Program-made: the position numbers and the translations under genes
Notes under the pieces: model-generated
What the model was told of the DNA's origin: nothing
What the model saw: the letters and a program-made list of their open reading frames with translations, nothing else
The model's database searches: none
Assembly (NCBI RefSeq): GCF_020075545.1
Contig: NZ_JAIQZK010000003.1
Span: forward strand, 62,001-126,000
Direction: 5' to 3'
Origin: Nocardioides sp. TRM66260-LWL
GTDB taxonomy: Bacteria > Actinomycetota > Actinomycetes > Propionibacteriales > Nocardioidaceae
DNA length: 64,000 bases
Shown: piece after piece, positions 48,965-58,380 of the stretch
How positions within the stretch are numbered: position 1 is the first letter of the stretch
Layout: each line of letters opens with the position of its first letter

Positions 48965-50159
48965 CGCCGAGATCATCCCGATCGGCACGCGCGGTCGTCC
49001 CGGCCGCGGCGCCGGCACCCAGCCGTCGTCGGCGGCCCGCAGCCTGGCGCCCGGCGCGCGCCGCAAGCCGCGCGCCGCCGAGCCGGAGCCCGTCGAGCCC
49101 AAGGCCGCTGCGGCCGAGACCCCGGACGACGCCGCCCCCGAGGCGGCGGCCCCCGAGCCTGCCGCACCCCTGCTCGGAGCGGTCGGCTCGCCGGTCGCCG
49201 GTCCGGCCGCGCCCGAGCCCGCCGAGCGTCCGGCGGTCCGCACCCACGACCGCGGGCCCTACGCCCACATCCCGGCCGCCGAGCTGCTCGCCGCCCTCCA
49301 GGGCGCGGCCCGCGAGCTCTTCGGCGAGGAGTGGGAGATCCAGCTCGCCCGGTTCCTCGCCTTCCTGCGCCGCCGGCTCACCGGCGAGTACGCCGTCGAC
49401 GAGTACGGCTTCGACGCCGAGATGACCCAGCAGCTGTTCATGACCGCCCTGCGGCCGATCGCGCAGCGCTGGTTCCGCATCGACGTGCGCGGCGTCGAGA
49501 ACATCCCCACCACCGGCGGCGCGCTGGTGGTCTCGAACCACTCCGGCACGGTGCCGATCGACGGCCTGATGACGATGGTCTCGATCCACGACCACACCGG
49601 GCGGTTCCTGCGACCCCTGGGCGCCGACCTCGTCTTCCGGATGCCCGTCGTCAGCGCCCTGGCCCGCAAGGGCGGCGCGACGCTGGCGTGCGCCGAGGAC
49701 GCCGAGCGCATGCTGTCGGGCGGCGAGCTCGTCGGCGTGTGGCCCGAGGGCTTCAAGGGCATCGGCAAGCCCTACTCGCAGCGGTACAAGCTGCAGCGCT
49801 TCGGCCGTGGCGGCTTCGTCTCGGCGGCGCTGCGCACCGGCGTCCCGATCGTCCCGCTGAGCGTCGTCGGCGCCGAGGAGATCTACCCGCTGGTCGGCAA
49901 CATCCCCTCGCTCGCGCGGCTGCTCGGCGTCCCGTACATCCCGATCACCCCGACGTTCCCGCTGCTCGGCCCGCTGGGCCTGGTGCCGCTGCCGTCGAAG
50001 TGGCTGATGGAGTTCGGCGAGCCGATCCGCACCGACGAGTACGACGCCGGCGCCGCCGACGACCCCATGCTGGTCTTCAACGTCACCGACCAGGTGCGCG
50101 AGACGATCCAGCAGACCCTGTACTCGCTGCTGATGCAGCGCGAGTCGGTCTTCCGCTGA
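48957..50159 (+). CDS. PlsC-type lysophospholipid acyltransferase with disordered N-terminus
   Basis: A 400-residue protein. Residues about 1-105 are Ala/Pro/Glu-rich and disordered. The rest is a PlsC-like acyltransferase: LVVSNHSGTVPIDGLM carries the catalytic histidine and aspartate (HX6D here, a spacing used by this actinobacterial group), FRMPVVSALARKGGATLACAED is block II, VWPEGFKGIGKPYSQRYKLQRFGRGGF block III, and VPIVPLSVVGAEEIYPLV block IV. It should transfer an acyl chain to a glycerophospholipid or related polar lipid at the membrane. Overlap with the epimerase gene implies a common transcript. Confidence 0.87.
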   Translation: MGDAEIIPIGTRGRPGRGAGTQPSSAARSLAPGARRKPRAAEPEPVEPKAAAAETPDDAAPEAAAPEPAAPLLGAVGSPVAGPAAPEPAERPAVRTHDRGPYAHIPAAELLAALQGAARELFGEEWEIQLARFLAFLRRRLTGEYAVDEYGFDAEMTQQLFMTALRPIAQRWFRIDVRGVENIPTTGGALVVSNHSGTVPIDGLMTMVSIHDHTGRFLRPLGADLVFRMPVVSALARKGGATLACAEDAERMLSGGELVGVWPEGFKGIGKPYSQRYKLQRFGRGGFVSAALRTGVPIVPLSVVGAEEIYPLVGNIPSLARLLGVPYIPITPTFPLLGPLGLVPLPSKWLMEFGEPIRTDEYDAGAADDPMLVFNVTDQVRETIQQTLYSLLMQRESVFR

Positions 50160-50174
50160 GCGTCGCGCCCGACC

Positions 50175-51371
50175 TCAGCGTCGGGTCGGGAGCCCGCCGA
50201 GGGTGCCGTCGGCGTCGGGGTCGAGCAGCTCGTTGACCCCGTCGACCACGCCCTGCAGCGGCTTGCTGGTGGCGCTGGGCCGCGGGGTGGAGCCGGTCGT
50301 GCTGGACGGCTTGACTCCGAGCAGCTGGCCGAGGCCCTCGCGGATCGGGTCGCGCGTCGGCGCCGACGTCGGCAGTCCGGGGGACGTCGGAGCCTCGGCC
50401 CCGCTGGTCGGCAGGCTGAGGCCGCCGCCGGTGCTGGACCCGGACTCCGGACGTGCGGGCGTCGACGACGCCGGCCGGCTCGGACGCGCGGGCGGGGCGT
50501 CGACCGGCGTGGTCGAGGTGCGCGGCTCGGGCACGAGGGCGCCGAGGGCGTCGGCCGCCTGCTGGGCGCCCTGGGCGAGCCAGCGCGGGACGTCGACGAT
50601 GCCCGGACCGGTGCACGTGGTGCACGCCTGCGAGGCCTGGGTGTCGATGCCGGTGAGCAGCGAGCCGGCCGAGACGAGGGCGTCCCGCGCGTCGACCGGG
50701 ATCGCCGAGGCGAGCTGGTCGAGCAGGCTGAGGCTCTGCGCCGCGAACGTCCGCAGCGTCTCGAGCTCGGCGTCGTCGACGCCGCCGGCGGGGGACATGA
50801 GCAGACTGGACGCCTCGGAGGTCTGGGCGTTGAAGTCGGAGAGCGTGGAGCGGATGTCGTCGGGGTCGGCGCCGGCGGCGGTGAGGGCGTCGAGCTCGGA
50901 GAGCCGCTCGGCCGCGTTGCGCAGCAGGACCTCGCCCTTGGCGTCGTCGCCCGAGGCGACGGTGGCCCGGGTGTCCTCGATGACCCGCTTCACCGGGTAG
51001 AGGACGTCGCCGGGCAGGGCGCTCTCGGAGGCCATGGCCATCGAGGCGGTGCCGCCGATGATCGCCAGACCGCCGACCGCGGCGGCGAGCCGACGGTCGC
51101 GGGCCGAGCGGCGCGGCGCGACCGTGAGTCGGTCGGCGACGCTCGGCTCGGGGGCGAGCGGGACGAGCTCGGTGGCGGCGGCCGCCAGCAGTCGCTCGCG
51201 CAGGGAGCCGACGAACTCGGGTCGCGCCTCGACGGGGGCCACCGCGCGCAGGCTGGCGGTCAGCGCCAGCAGGTCGGCGTCGCGGTGCCGCTCGGCAGGG
51301 GCGGCGGAGGGCGCGTCGACCAGGGCGGCGAACGCCTCGGCGCGGCGCTGGGACGGGAGGACCGGGCTCAT
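50175..51371 (-). CDS. rsbN: RsbN-like membrane anti-sigma factor (DUF5667)
   Basis: A 398-residue single-pass protein. The cytoplasmic N-terminus of about 95 residues (QRRAEAFAALVDAPSA...RPEFVGSLRERLLAAAATEL) precedes one membrane helix (LAAAVGGLAIIGGTASMAMA). The external DUF5667 region opens with ALPGDVLYPVKRVIEDTRATVAS, and a Ser/Thr/Pro-rich tail ends the protein. This is the layout of Streptomyces RsbN, which holds sigma-BldN at the membrane. It lies 118 bases downstream of the bldN-like gene on the same strand, as in Streptomyces. Two nearby cysteines (QACTTCTGPG) may be redox active or bind metal. Assignment rests on layout and neighbour. Confidence 0.82.
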   Translation of the reverse strand: MSPVLPSQRRAEAFAALVDAPSAAPAERHRDADLLALTASLRAVAPVEARPEFVGSLRERLLAAAATELVPLAPEPSVADRLTVAPRRSARDRRLAAAVGGLAIIGGTASMAMASESALPGDVLYPVKRVIEDTRATVASGDDAKGEVLLRNAAERLSELDALTAAGADPDDIRSTLSDFNAQTSEASSLLMSPAGGVDDAELETLRTFAAQSLSLLDQLASAIPVDARDALVSAGSLLTGIDTQASQACTTCTGPGIVDVPRWLAQGAQQAADALGALVPEPRTSTTPVDAPPARPSRPASSTPARPESGSSTGGGLSLPTSGAEAPTSPGLPTSAPTRDPIREGLGQLLGVKPSSTTGSTPRPSATSKPLQGVVDGVNELLDPDADGTLGGLPTRR

Positions 51372-51489
51372 CGCGTCACGCTCCTCGGGTCGGCCGGCCG
51401 GTGGGCCGGGAAGGTGTGGGACGGCCGGTGGGCCGTGCATCGGGGCAACGAGCGATCGGTCGCGGAGGTTACGGCCGGAGCGAGAGGGG

Positions 51490-52281
51490 TCATCCGCGCA
51501 TCCCCTCCGGCATGAGCTTGGCGAGGTTGCGGACCCCGCGCAGCTGGAGCTGCTTGACCGCGCCCTCGGAGCGGCCGAGCACCGCGGCGGTCTCCGCGAT
51601 GCTCATGCCCTGCAGGAAGCGCATGATCAGGCAGTCGCGCTGCTCGTCGGGCAGGCGGGTGAGCGCCTCGAGGAGGATCTCGTTGGTGACGCTCGCCAGC
51701 ACGGTGGCCTCGGGGCTCTCCGTGGCGTCGTCGTGCTGGCTCATGTCCTCGGTGGTGAGCTCGAGGCGCGTGCGTCCGGCCTTGAAGTGGTCGGTGGCGA
51801 GGTTGCGGGCGATGGTCATCAGCCAGGCGCCGAAGTCCTTGCCCTGCCAGCGGAAGCCCTGCATCGAGCGCAGGGCGCGGAAGAAGGTCTCGGACGTGAG
51901 GTCCTCGGCCACGACCGCGGAGCGGGTGCGGTAGAAGAGGAAGCGGTAGACCGAGCCCTGGTAGTGGTCGTAGAGCAGGCCGAACGCGTCGGCGTCGCCG
52001 CCGCGCGCGAGCTCGACCAGCGCGATCAGGCGGGTGCGCTCCTCCTCGGAGACCTCCGAGGACGCGGCGAGCTCGGCGTCCCCGAAGCCGGGCCCGCCCG
52101 GCTCGGGCGCACCGGCCGCGACGTCGGCGACAGCCTCGGTGAGCAGCCACCCGGACGATCGGCGGGCGCCGGCCGGAGCGCCGAGCGGCACCCCCGCGAG
52201 GACGGGGGCGGGCGCGAGGACCGCGAGCACGGCGGCGCGGAGGTCGGCGAGCCCGCGAGCGAGATCGTGACGCTGCTGCAT
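51490..52281 (-). CDS. bldN: ECF-type RNA polymerase sigma factor, BldN/AdsA-like
   Basis: A 263-residue sigma factor. Region 2 is ADAFGLLYDHYQGSVYRFLFYR...AEDLTSETFFRALRSMQGFRWQGKDFGAWLMTIARN (about residues 100-155), and region 4 is LTRLPDEQRDCLIMRFLQGMSIAETAAVLGRSEGAVKQLQLRGVRNL. The wording closely follows Streptomyces BldN (FTWQGRDFGAWLVTIARNL type). An N-terminal extension of about 85 residues (MQQRHDLARGLADLRAAVL...) resembles the pro-sequence of BldN, removed during development there. It probably directs a surface or morphology regulon with RsbN as antagonist. The ATG is fixed by GGGAGGG seven bases upstream. Confidence 0.88.
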   Translation of the reverse strand: MQQRHDLARGLADLRAAVLAVLAPAPVLAGVPLGAPAGARRSSGWLLTEAVADVAAGAPEPGGPGFGDAELAASSEVSEEERTRLIALVELARGGDADAFGLLYDHYQGSVYRFLFYRTRSAVVAEDLTSETFFRALRSMQGFRWQGKDFGAWLMTIARNLATDHFKAGRTRLELTTEDMSQHDDATESPEATVLASVTNEILLEALTRLPDEQRDCLIMRFLQGMSIAETAAVLGRSEGAVKQLQLRGVRNLAKLMPEGMRG

Positions 52282-52388
52282 CGGCCAACCCTCCCCCCGG
52301 TCAGACCTACCCTCGGCACGATCGTACGGCGGCTGAGTGATCTTCACCATGGAAACGGCGAATGCCCCGGGAGGCACCGCCGCGGACG

Positions 52389-53309
52389 TCAGCGCCGGCG
52401 GACGCGGACGCCGGCCGCGACCGCCCCGGTGGCGGCGCCCGCCAGCGCCCCGGCGATCAGCCCGGCGCGTGCGGCCTTGCGTCCGTTGCGGTAGTCGCGG
52501 ATCCGCCAGCCCTGCTCGCGGGCGTGGGCCCGCAGGCGGTGGTCGGGGTTGACCGCGCAGGGGTCGCCGACCAGGCCGAGCAGCGGCAGGTCGTTGGCGG
52601 AGTCGGAGTACGCCGAGCAGCGGGCGAGGTCGAGGCCCTCCCGCGCGGCGAGCGCCCGCACCGCCTCGGCCTTCGCCGGGCCGTGCAGCATGTCGCCCAC
52701 CAGCCGGCCGGTGTAGACGCCGTCGACGTGCTCGGCGACCGTGCCCATCGCCCCGGTCAGGCCGAGCCGGCGGGCGATGATCTGCGCGATCTCGATGGGG
52801 GCGGCCGTCACCAGCCACACGCGCTGGCCGCGGTCGAGGTGCAGCTGCGCCAGCGCCCGGGTGCCGGGCCAGATGCGGTGGGCCATGCCCTCGTCGAAGA
52901 TCTCCTCGCTGAGCTCCTGGAGCTCGGCGACGGTGTGGCCGGCGATGAACGACAGCGCGGAGGCCCGCGCCTCGGCCACGTGCTCGGGGTCCTCGACCCC
53001 GACGACGCGGAAGTACGCCTGCTTCCACGCTGCGCCGAGGAGGTCGCGGGTGGTGAAGAACTCGCGCCGGTGGAGGCCGCGGGCGAGGTGGAAGATGCTC
53101 GCGCCCTGCATGAGCGTGTTGTCGACGTCGAAGAAGGCCGCCGAGGCCGGGTCGGCGGGGGCGTCGAGCGAGGCCTCGACCTCCGCGGCCGCGGCCGCGG
53201 CCTCGCCGGCGAGGCGGGAGCGCTGCTGCAGGTCGGGCAGCCGGCGCCGCTCGCGGCTGACCGGGTCGGCGCGCTGCGGCCGCTCGAGGCCCTCGTCCGG
53301 CGTCGTCAC
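52389..53309 (-). CDS. HAD-superfamily phosphatase (HAD-IB, SerB/CicA type)
   Basis: A 306-residue hydrolase. [15 protein letters not shown] holds the catalytic DxDx[11 protein letters not shown] the threonine of motif [18 protein letters not shown] the lysine of motif III and [18 protein letters not shown] the acidic motif IV. The cap domain is helical. The C-terminus ends in a glycine/alanine helix ([20 protein letters not shown]) that may touch the membrane. It dephosphorylates a small metabolite, perhaps a lysophospholipid or phosphoserine-like substrate. GTG at 53309 is preferred over 53318 because a TAGGGT -10 lies seven bases upstream. Conserved neighbour of bldN in actinobacteria. Confidence 0.85.
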   Translation of the reverse strand: MTTPDEGLERPQRADPVSRERRRLPDLQQRSRLAGEAAAAAAEVEASLDAPADPASAAFFDVDNTLMQGASIFHLARGLHRREFFTTRDLLGAAWKQAYFRVVGVEDPEHVAEARASALSFIAGHTVAELQELSEEIFDEGMAHRIWPGTRALAQLHLDRGQRVWLVTAAPIEIAQIIARRLGLTGAMGTVAEHVDGVYTGRLVGDMLHGPAKAEAVRALAAREGLDLARCSAYSDSANDLPLLGLVGDPCAVNPDHRLRAHAREQGWRIRDYRNGRKAARAGLIAGALAGAATGAVAAGVRVRRR

Positions 53310-53316
53310 GGCCGCC

Positions 53317-53322
53317 ACCCTA
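53317..53322 (-). promoter_or_regulatory. -10 box of leaderless HAD gene
   Basis: TAGGGT on the minus strand ending seven bases before the GTG at 53309. Confidence 0.45.
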
Positions 53323-53361
53323 GTGCGCCCGCCCGCCGCCGCGACATGGAAGGATCCCGTC

Positions 53362-54987
53362 ATGGCGACCGCCCCCACGAACCTCGCCGACCTGCTCGCC
53401 CGCGCGGCGCAGGAGGCGCCCGACGCCGTCGCGATCACGCCCGTGCCGGCGCCCGGCTCGACCGACGCGCCCGCCCGTCCGCTCACCTGGGCGACCCTCG
53501 AGGACGAGGTCGGCCGGGTCGCCACGGGCTTGGGCGCCGCGGGCCTGGTGGCCGGGCACCGGGTGCTGCTGTGCCTGGGCAACCGGCCCGAGCACGTGGT
53601 CGCCCACCTCGCCGCGCTGCGCGCGCAGGCGATCGTCGTGCCGACCAACCCACGCGGCTCGGTCACCGAGATCGCCCGGGTGCTCGCCGATGCCGCGCCG
53701 CGGCTGGCGATCGTCGAGCCCGCCACCGCGCCGCTGCTGCGGGCCGCCGTCGAGGAGCTCGAGGCCGACTTCCCCGACGCCGTGCGTCCGCGGCTGGTCG
53801 TCGTCGACCGCGAGGGCGAGCGGCTGGACCTGCGGCCCGCCGAGCGCACGTGGTCGCAGCTGCGGGCCGACCGCGCCCGCGTCCTCCCGGCCCTGCAGGA
53901 CCCCGAGCGGATCGCCGCGCTGCTCTACACCAGCGGCACCACCGGCCGGCCGCGCGGCGCGATGCTCAGCCACCGCGCCCTGCTGGCCAACGTCGAGCAG
54001 CTCGCCGCGGCGGAGCCCCCGCTGATCGGACCGGACGACGTCGTGCTCGGCGCCCTGCCGCTCTTCCACGTCTACGGCCTCAACGCGGTGCTCGGCACCG
54101 TGCTGCGCCAGCGCGCCCGCCTGGTGCTGCTCGAGCGGTTCGACGCCGTGGAGGCCCTCGACGTGGTCGCCGCCGAGGGCTGCACGGTGCTGCCGCTCGC
54201 GCCGCCGGTCTTCGCCCAGTGGCGGCGTCTCGACGACGACGGCGGCGACCTGCGCGCGCGCCTGGCCGGGGTGCGGCTGCTGCTCTCGGGCTCCGCGCCG
54301 CTCTCGGCCGAGGTCACCGAGGACCTCTCCGCCCGCGCCGGCGTCGCGGTGCACCAGGGCTACGGGCTCACCGAGGCCGCGCCGGTGGTGACCAGCACGC
54401 TGCTGAGCGAGCGGGCAAGACCCGGATCGGTCGGCGCGCCGCTGCCGGGCATCGAGCTGCGCCTGGTCGACGAGACCGGACGCGTGGTGCGCGACCCGCA
54501 GGAGGCCGGCGAGGTGGGCGTCCGCGGCGCCAACCTCTTCTCCGGCTACTGGCCCGACGGCGCCGACGGCCCGGACGCCGACGGCTGGTGGGGCACCGGC
54601 GACGTCGGCTACCTCGACCCCGATGGCGACCTCGTGCTGGTCGACCGGCTCGGCGAGCTGATCATCGTCTCGGGCTTCAACGTCTACCCCGCCGAGGTCG
54701 AGGACGTCGTCCGCGAGGTGCCCGGGGTGGCGGAGGCGGCCGTCATCGGCGTGCCCGACGAGGCCACCGGCGAGGCGGTCGTCGCCTACGTGCGCCCGCT
54801 GGCCGGCCACGGGGCCTACGAGCTCGAGGCGGCGGTCCTCGCGCGCTGCGCCGTCCGGCTGGCGCGGTTCAAGCGCCCGGCCCGCGTGGAGGTCGTCGAC
54901 GAGCTGCCGCACACCGTCACCGGCAAGGTGCAGCGCGGCCGGCTCCGGGCGTACGAGCGGCGCCGCGCGACGGGGCTGCTGGAGTGA
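53362..54987 (+). CDS. Long-chain acyl-CoA ligase (AMP-forming)
   Basis: A 541-residue ANL-superfamily adenylating enzyme. The P-loop-like [20 protein letters not shown] (residues about 190-209), [54 protein letters not shown] and [12 protein letters not shown] give all core motifs and the catalytic C-terminal lysine. It activates a fatty or other carboxylic acid to its CoA thioester; chain length cannot be told. ATG follows GGAAGGA. It is coupled to the glutaredoxin gene by a GTGA overlap, a pairing also seen elsewhere in actinobacteria. Confidence 0.9.
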   Translation: MATAPTNLADLLARAAQEAPDAVAITPVPAPGSTDAPARPLTWATLEDEVGRVATGLGAAGLVAGHRVLLCLGNRPEHVVAHLAALRAQAIVVPTNPRGSVTEIARVLADAAPRLAIVEPATAPLLRAAVEELEADFPDAVRPRLVVVDREGERLDLRPAERTWSQLRADRARVLPALQDPERIAALLYTSGTTGRPRGAMLSHRALLANVEQLAAAEPPLIGPDDVVLGALPLFHVYGLNAVLGTVLRQRARLVLLERFDAVEALDVVAAEGCTVLPLAPPVFAQWRRLDDDGGDLRARLAGVRLLLSGSAPLSAEVTEDLSARAGVAVHQGYGLTEAAPVVTSTLLSERARPGSVGAPLPGIELRLVDETGRVVRDPQEAGEVGVRGANLFSGYWPDGADGPDADGWWGTGDVGYLDPDGDLVLVDRLGELIIVSGFNVYPAEVEDVVREVPGVAEAAVIGVPDEATGEAVVAYVRPLAGHGAYELEAAVLARCAVRLARFKRPARVEVVDELPHTVTGKVQRGRLRAYERRRATGLLE

Positions 54988-55238
54988 GCGGGGAGCCGCG
55001 CGTCCGGCTGTACTCCCGGCCCGGCTGCCACCTGTGCGACGACGCCCGCGCCGTGATCGCGGCCGTCTGCGCGGAGCTCGGCGAGGCCTTCGACGAGGTG
55101 AGCATCGACGACGACCCCGCGCTGCAGGAGCGCTTCGGCCACGAGATCCCCGTGACCTTCGTCGACGGCCGCCAGCACGACTTCTGGCGCGTCGACCCCG
55201 TGCGGCTGCGGCGCGCGCTCGGCGGCGCGACCGGCTGA
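54984..55238 (+). CDS. Glutaredoxin-like protein (DUF836/NrdH-like)
   Basis: An 84-residue thioredoxin-fold protein. RLYSRPGCHLCDDARAVI carries the redox CxxC motif (residues about 15-18), and HEIPVTFVDGRQH the cis-proline and substrate strand. It reduces disulfides in the cytoplasm. The partner is unknown; no glutathione dependence can be inferred in an actinomycete, so mycothiol or thioredoxin reductase are likely donors. GTG overlaps the acyl-CoA ligase stop. Confidence 0.88.
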   Translation: MSGEPRVRLYSRPGCHLCDDARAVIAAVCAELGEAFDEVSIDDDPALQERFGHEIPVTFVDGRQHDFWRVDPVRLRRALGGATG

Positions 55239-55317
55239 GCGGACGTCCGGCACACCCCGCCGGATGTCACTCATCTCACGTGTGCTAGCCGCTCGCCCGG
55301 ACGGTCGTCCGCGCGTT

Positions 55318-55346
55318 TTGTTCTCACGTTCACAAACTCCTACAGT
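55318..55346 (+). promoter_or_regulatory. Rex operator overlapping the rex-hem promoter
   Basis: TTGTTCTCACGTTCACAA (55318-55335) fits the Rex operator TTGTGA-N6-TCACAA with one fully matching half. The first six bases double as a -35 and TACAGT (55341-55346) is a -10 at 17-bp spacing, so Rex would block its own operon when NADH is low. Confidence 0.75.
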
Positions 55347-55412
55347 GGCAGACGCCGTCGGCGATCCCGGGCCGCTCAGAGCCCCGCCCCGGCTGGGTAT
55401 GGAGAAGACGCA

Positions 55413-56147
55413 GTGACCGCACGGACTTCCGCCGAGACCGCCCGGGACATCCCCGAGGCCACGGTCGCGCGACTCCCCGTGTACCTGCGAGCCCTCACCT
55501 CCCTCTCGGAGGCCGGCACGGCCACCTGCTCCAGCGAGGAGCTCGCCGCGGCGGCGGGCGTCAACAGCGCCAAGCTCCGCAAGGACCTCTCGCACCTGGG
55601 CAGCTACGGCACCCGCGGCGTCGGGTACGACGTCGAGTACCTGCGCTACCAGATCGCGCGCGAGATCGGCGTGACGCAGGACTGGCCGGTCGTCATCGTC
55701 GGCATCGGCAACCTCGGCCACGCGCTCGCGAACTTCTCGGGCTTCCGCAGCCGCGGCTTCCGGGTCGTCGCGCTGCTCGACGCCGACCCGCGCCTGCACG
55801 ACACCACGATCGGCGACCTGCCGGTGCGCCCCTTCGACCAGCTCGAGCCGCTCGTCCACAAGCACGCGGTCGCCATCGGCGTCATCGCGACGCCGGCCCA
55901 CGCGGCCCAGGCGGTCGCCGACGCCATGGTGGGCGCCGGCATCCGCAGCATCCTGAACTTCGCGCCGACCGTGCTCGCGGTGCCCGAGGGCGTCGACGTC
56001 CGCAAGGTCGACCTCTCGATCGAGCTGCAGATCCTCGCCTACCACGAGTCCCGCAAGACCCCCGGCGTCGCCGACGTCGTCCCGCCCGCCGCCCGCCCCG
56101 AGATCGACGGCGTCGACGACGACGCCGCAGAGGAGGTCATCGCGTGA
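55413..56147 (+). CDS. rex: Redox-sensing repressor Rex
   Basis: A 244-residue repressor. Residues about 1-85 are the winged helix (LSEAGTATCSSEELAAAAGVNSAKLRKDLSHLGSYGTRGVGYDVEYL). From about 87, VVIVGIGNLGHALANFSGF is the NADH-binding GxGxxG, followed by GIVATPA-like IGVIATPAHAAQAVADAMVGAG and a domain-swapped C-terminal helix. High NADH releases it from DNA. Leading the hem genes, it links haem synthesis to redox state. The GTG at 55413 starts at the expected place for the family. Stop overlaps hemA (GTGA). Confidence 0.95.
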   Translation: MTARTSAETARDIPEATVARLPVYLRALTSLSEAGTATCSSEELAAAAGVNSAKLRKDLSHLGSYGTRGVGYDVEYLRYQIAREIGVTQDWPVVIVGIGNLGHALANFSGFRSRGFRVVALLDADPRLHDTTIGDLPVRPFDQLEPLVHKHAVAIGVIATPAHAAQAVADAMVGAGIRSILNFAPTVLAVPEGVDVRKVDLSIELQILAYHESRKTPGVADVVPPAARPEIDGVDDDAAEEVIA

Positions 56148-57424
56148 GCGTCCTGGTGGTGGGCATCTCCCACAACTCCGCGCCCGTCAGCCTGCTCGAG
56201 CGGGTCGCGCTCGACGCCGACGGCGTGCAGAAGATGATCCACGCGGTCGCGGCGGCCGAGCACGTCGTCGAGGCCACCGTCATCTCCACCTGCAACCGCA
56301 TCGAGCTCTACGCCGAGGTCGACCGGTTCCACGGCTCGGTCGAGGAGCTCTCCCGGCTGCTGGTCGACAAGGCCGGCGAGACCACCGAGGCGATGCTCCC
56401 TCACCTGTACGTGCACTACGACGACGGCGCGGTGGGCCACCTGTTCCGGGTCGCCTCGGGGCTGGACTCGATGGCGCTGGGCGAGGGGCAGATCCTCGGC
56501 CAGGCGCGCGAGGCGCTGCGGCTGGGCCAGGAGCTCGGCACCGTCGGCCCGGCGCTCAACGTGCTCTTCCAGCAGGCCCTGCGGGTGGGCAAGCGCTCGC
56601 ACGCCGAGACCGACATCGACCGCGCCGCGCCCTCGCTGGTCACCGCGGCGCTGGAGCGGGCGGGCGACGTCGCCGGACGCCGGGTGGTCGTGCTCGGCGC
56701 CGGCTCGATGGCCGGCCTGGCCGTCGCGACGGTGAGCCGGCAGGGCGCCGGCGAGATCGTCGTCCTGAACCGCACCCCCGAGCGGGCCGAGCGGCTCGCC
56801 CGCGAGTACGCCGCGCGTCCGGCCGGGCTCGACCGGCTCGACGCCGAGCTCGCCCGGGCCGACCTGCTCATCTCCTGCACCGGCTCGGCCGGCGCCGTGG
56901 TCTCCGCCGAGCAGGTGCGCGCGGCCGTCGCCGACGGCCGCTCGCTGGCGGTCGTCGACCTCGCGCTGCCGCGCGACGTCGAGGACGGCGTCGCCGCGCT
57001 GCCCGGCGTGACGCTGGTGGGCCTCGCCGAGCTCGCCGAGGATGTCCACGCCGGCGGCGCCGCGGGCGAGGTCGAGGCGGTGCGCGAGATCGTCACCCAG
57101 GAGGTCGCGGCCTTCCTCGCCGCCCGCCGCCAGGCGAGCGTGACGCCCACCGTCGTCGCCCTGCGCTCGATGGCCACCTCGGTGGTCGACGCCGAGATGG
57201 CGCGCCTCGACGGACGCCTGCCCGACCTCGACGAGCGCGCCCGCGCCGAGGTGCTGCAGACCATGCGCCGCGTGGCCGACAAGCTGCTGCACGAGCCCAC
57301 CGTCCGCGTCCGCGAGCTGGCCAACGAGACCGGCGCGGTGTCGTACGCCGCCGCGCTGGCCGAGCTGTTCGCGCTCGACCCCGAGGCCGTCACCGCGGTC
57401 ACCCGCCCGGGCGGCGTCGCATGA
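56144..57424 (+). CDS. hemA: Glutamyl-tRNA reductase
   Basis: A 426-residue enzyme reducing Glu-tRNA(Glu) to glutamate-1-semialdehyde with NADPH, the first step of haem synthesis. VVGISHNSAPVSLLERVAL opens the catalytic domain, STCNRIELYAEVD contains the nucleophilic cysteine, GEGQILGQAREAL the conserved core, and VVVLGAGSMAGLAVATVSRQG the NADPH domain (about residues 180-200). A helical dimerisation domain ends the protein. Translationally coupled to rex and hemC. Confidence 0.96.
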   Translation: MSVLVVGISHNSAPVSLLERVALDADGVQKMIHAVAAAEHVVEATVISTCNRIELYAEVDRFHGSVEELSRLLVDKAGETTEAMLPHLYVHYDDGAVGHLFRVASGLDSMALGEGQILGQAREALRLGQELGTVGPALNVLFQQALRVGKRSHAETDIDRAAPSLVTAALERAGDVAGRRVVVLGAGSMAGLAVATVSRQGAGEIVVLNRTPERAERLAREYAARPAGLDRLDAELARADLLISCTGSAGAVVSAEQVRAAVADGRSLAVVDLALPRDVEDGVAALPGVTLVGLAELAEDVHAGGAAGEVEAVREIVTQEVAAFLAARRQASVTPTVVALRSMATSVVDAEMARLDGRLPDLDERARAEVLQTMRRVADKLLHEPTVRVRELANETGAVSYAAALAELFALDPEAVTAVTRPGGVA

Positions 57425-58380
57425 GCGCGCCCGTGCGGCTCGGCACCCGGCGCTCGGCCCTCGCCACCACCCAGTCCGGTCACGTCGCCGAGCTGCTCCG
57501 CGCACACCTGGGACGCGAGGTCGAGCTGGTCGAGATCACCACCGACGGCGACCGCTCGCAGGCGGCCGGCACCTCGCTGGTCGGCAGCGCCGGCACCGGC
57601 GTCTTCGTCAGCGCGCTGCGCGACGCCCTGCTCGCCGGCGAGGTCGACGTCGCCGTCCACTCGCTCAAGGACCTGCCCACCTACCCCTGCCCCGGCATCG
57701 CGCTCGCCGCGATCCCCGGCCGCGAGGACCCGCGCGACGTCGTCGTCGCGCGCGACGGCCTGACCCTCGGCGAGCTCCCCCCGGGCTCGCGGGTCGGCAC
57801 CGGCTCCCCGCGACGCGCCGCGCAGCTGCACGCGCTCGGCCTCGGCGTCGAGGTGCTGGCCGTGCGGGGCAACGTCGACACCCGGGTCGGCAAGGTCCGC
57901 AGCGGCGAGCTCGACGCCGTGGTGCTCGCCCGCGCGGGCCTGGCCCGGCTGGGCCGGCTCGACGACGTCACCGAGGTGCTCGACCCGCTGCAGATGCTCC
58001 CGGCCCCCGGCCAGGGCGCGCTCGCGATCGAGTGCCGCGAGGGCGAGCTCGCCGTCGCGATCGCGGGTCTCGACGACGCCCACGCCCGGGCCGCCGTCAC
58101 CGCGGAGCGCGCGGTGCTGGCCACCCTCGAGGGCGGCTGCTCGGCCCCGATCGGCGCGCTCGCCGAGGTGGTCGAGGGCGAGGACGGGGACGAGCTCTGG
58201 GTGCGGGCCGTGGTGCTCTCACCCGACGGGGGTCTCTCGGTGCGGATGTCCGCCACCGGGGACCCCGCCGACGCCGCCGGCGTCGGCACCCGGTTGGCGA
58301 GCCAGATGCTCGACGACGGGGCAGGACAGCTGGGCCAGCCAGGTCCGGTCGCCGACGACGCAGAAGGTGCGATGAGATGA
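57421..58380 (+). CDS. hemC: Porphobilinogen deaminase (hydroxymethylbilane synthase)
   Basis: A 319-residue enzyme joining four porphobilinogens. [33 protein letters not shown] (with the catalytic aspartate region), [11 protein letters not shown] and [31 protein letters not shown] are the classical motifs. [14 protein letters not shown] holds the cysteine that binds the dipyrromethane cofactor. ATG overlaps the hemA stop. Confidence 0.96.
   Translation: MSAPVRLGTRRSALATTQSGHVAELLRAHLGREVELVEITTDGDRSQAAGTSLVGSAGTGVFVSALRDALLAGEVDVAVHSLKDLPTYPCPGIALAAIPGREDPRDVVVARDGLTLGELPPGSRVGTGSPRRAAQLHALGLGVEVLAVRGNVDTRVGKVRSGELDAVVLARAGLARLGRLDDVTEVLDPLQMLPAPGQGALAIECREGELAVAIAGLDDAHARAAVTAERAVLATLEGGCSAPIGALAEVVEGEDGDELWVRAVVLSPDGGLSVRMSATGDPADAAGVGTRLASQMLDDGAGQLGQPGPVADDAEGAMR

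Noticed and set aside
52282-52388. BldD-like half-site (CTGAGTGATC) upstream of the bldN-like gene
   Set aside because: Only one half of the palindrome matches, so it is no better than chance.
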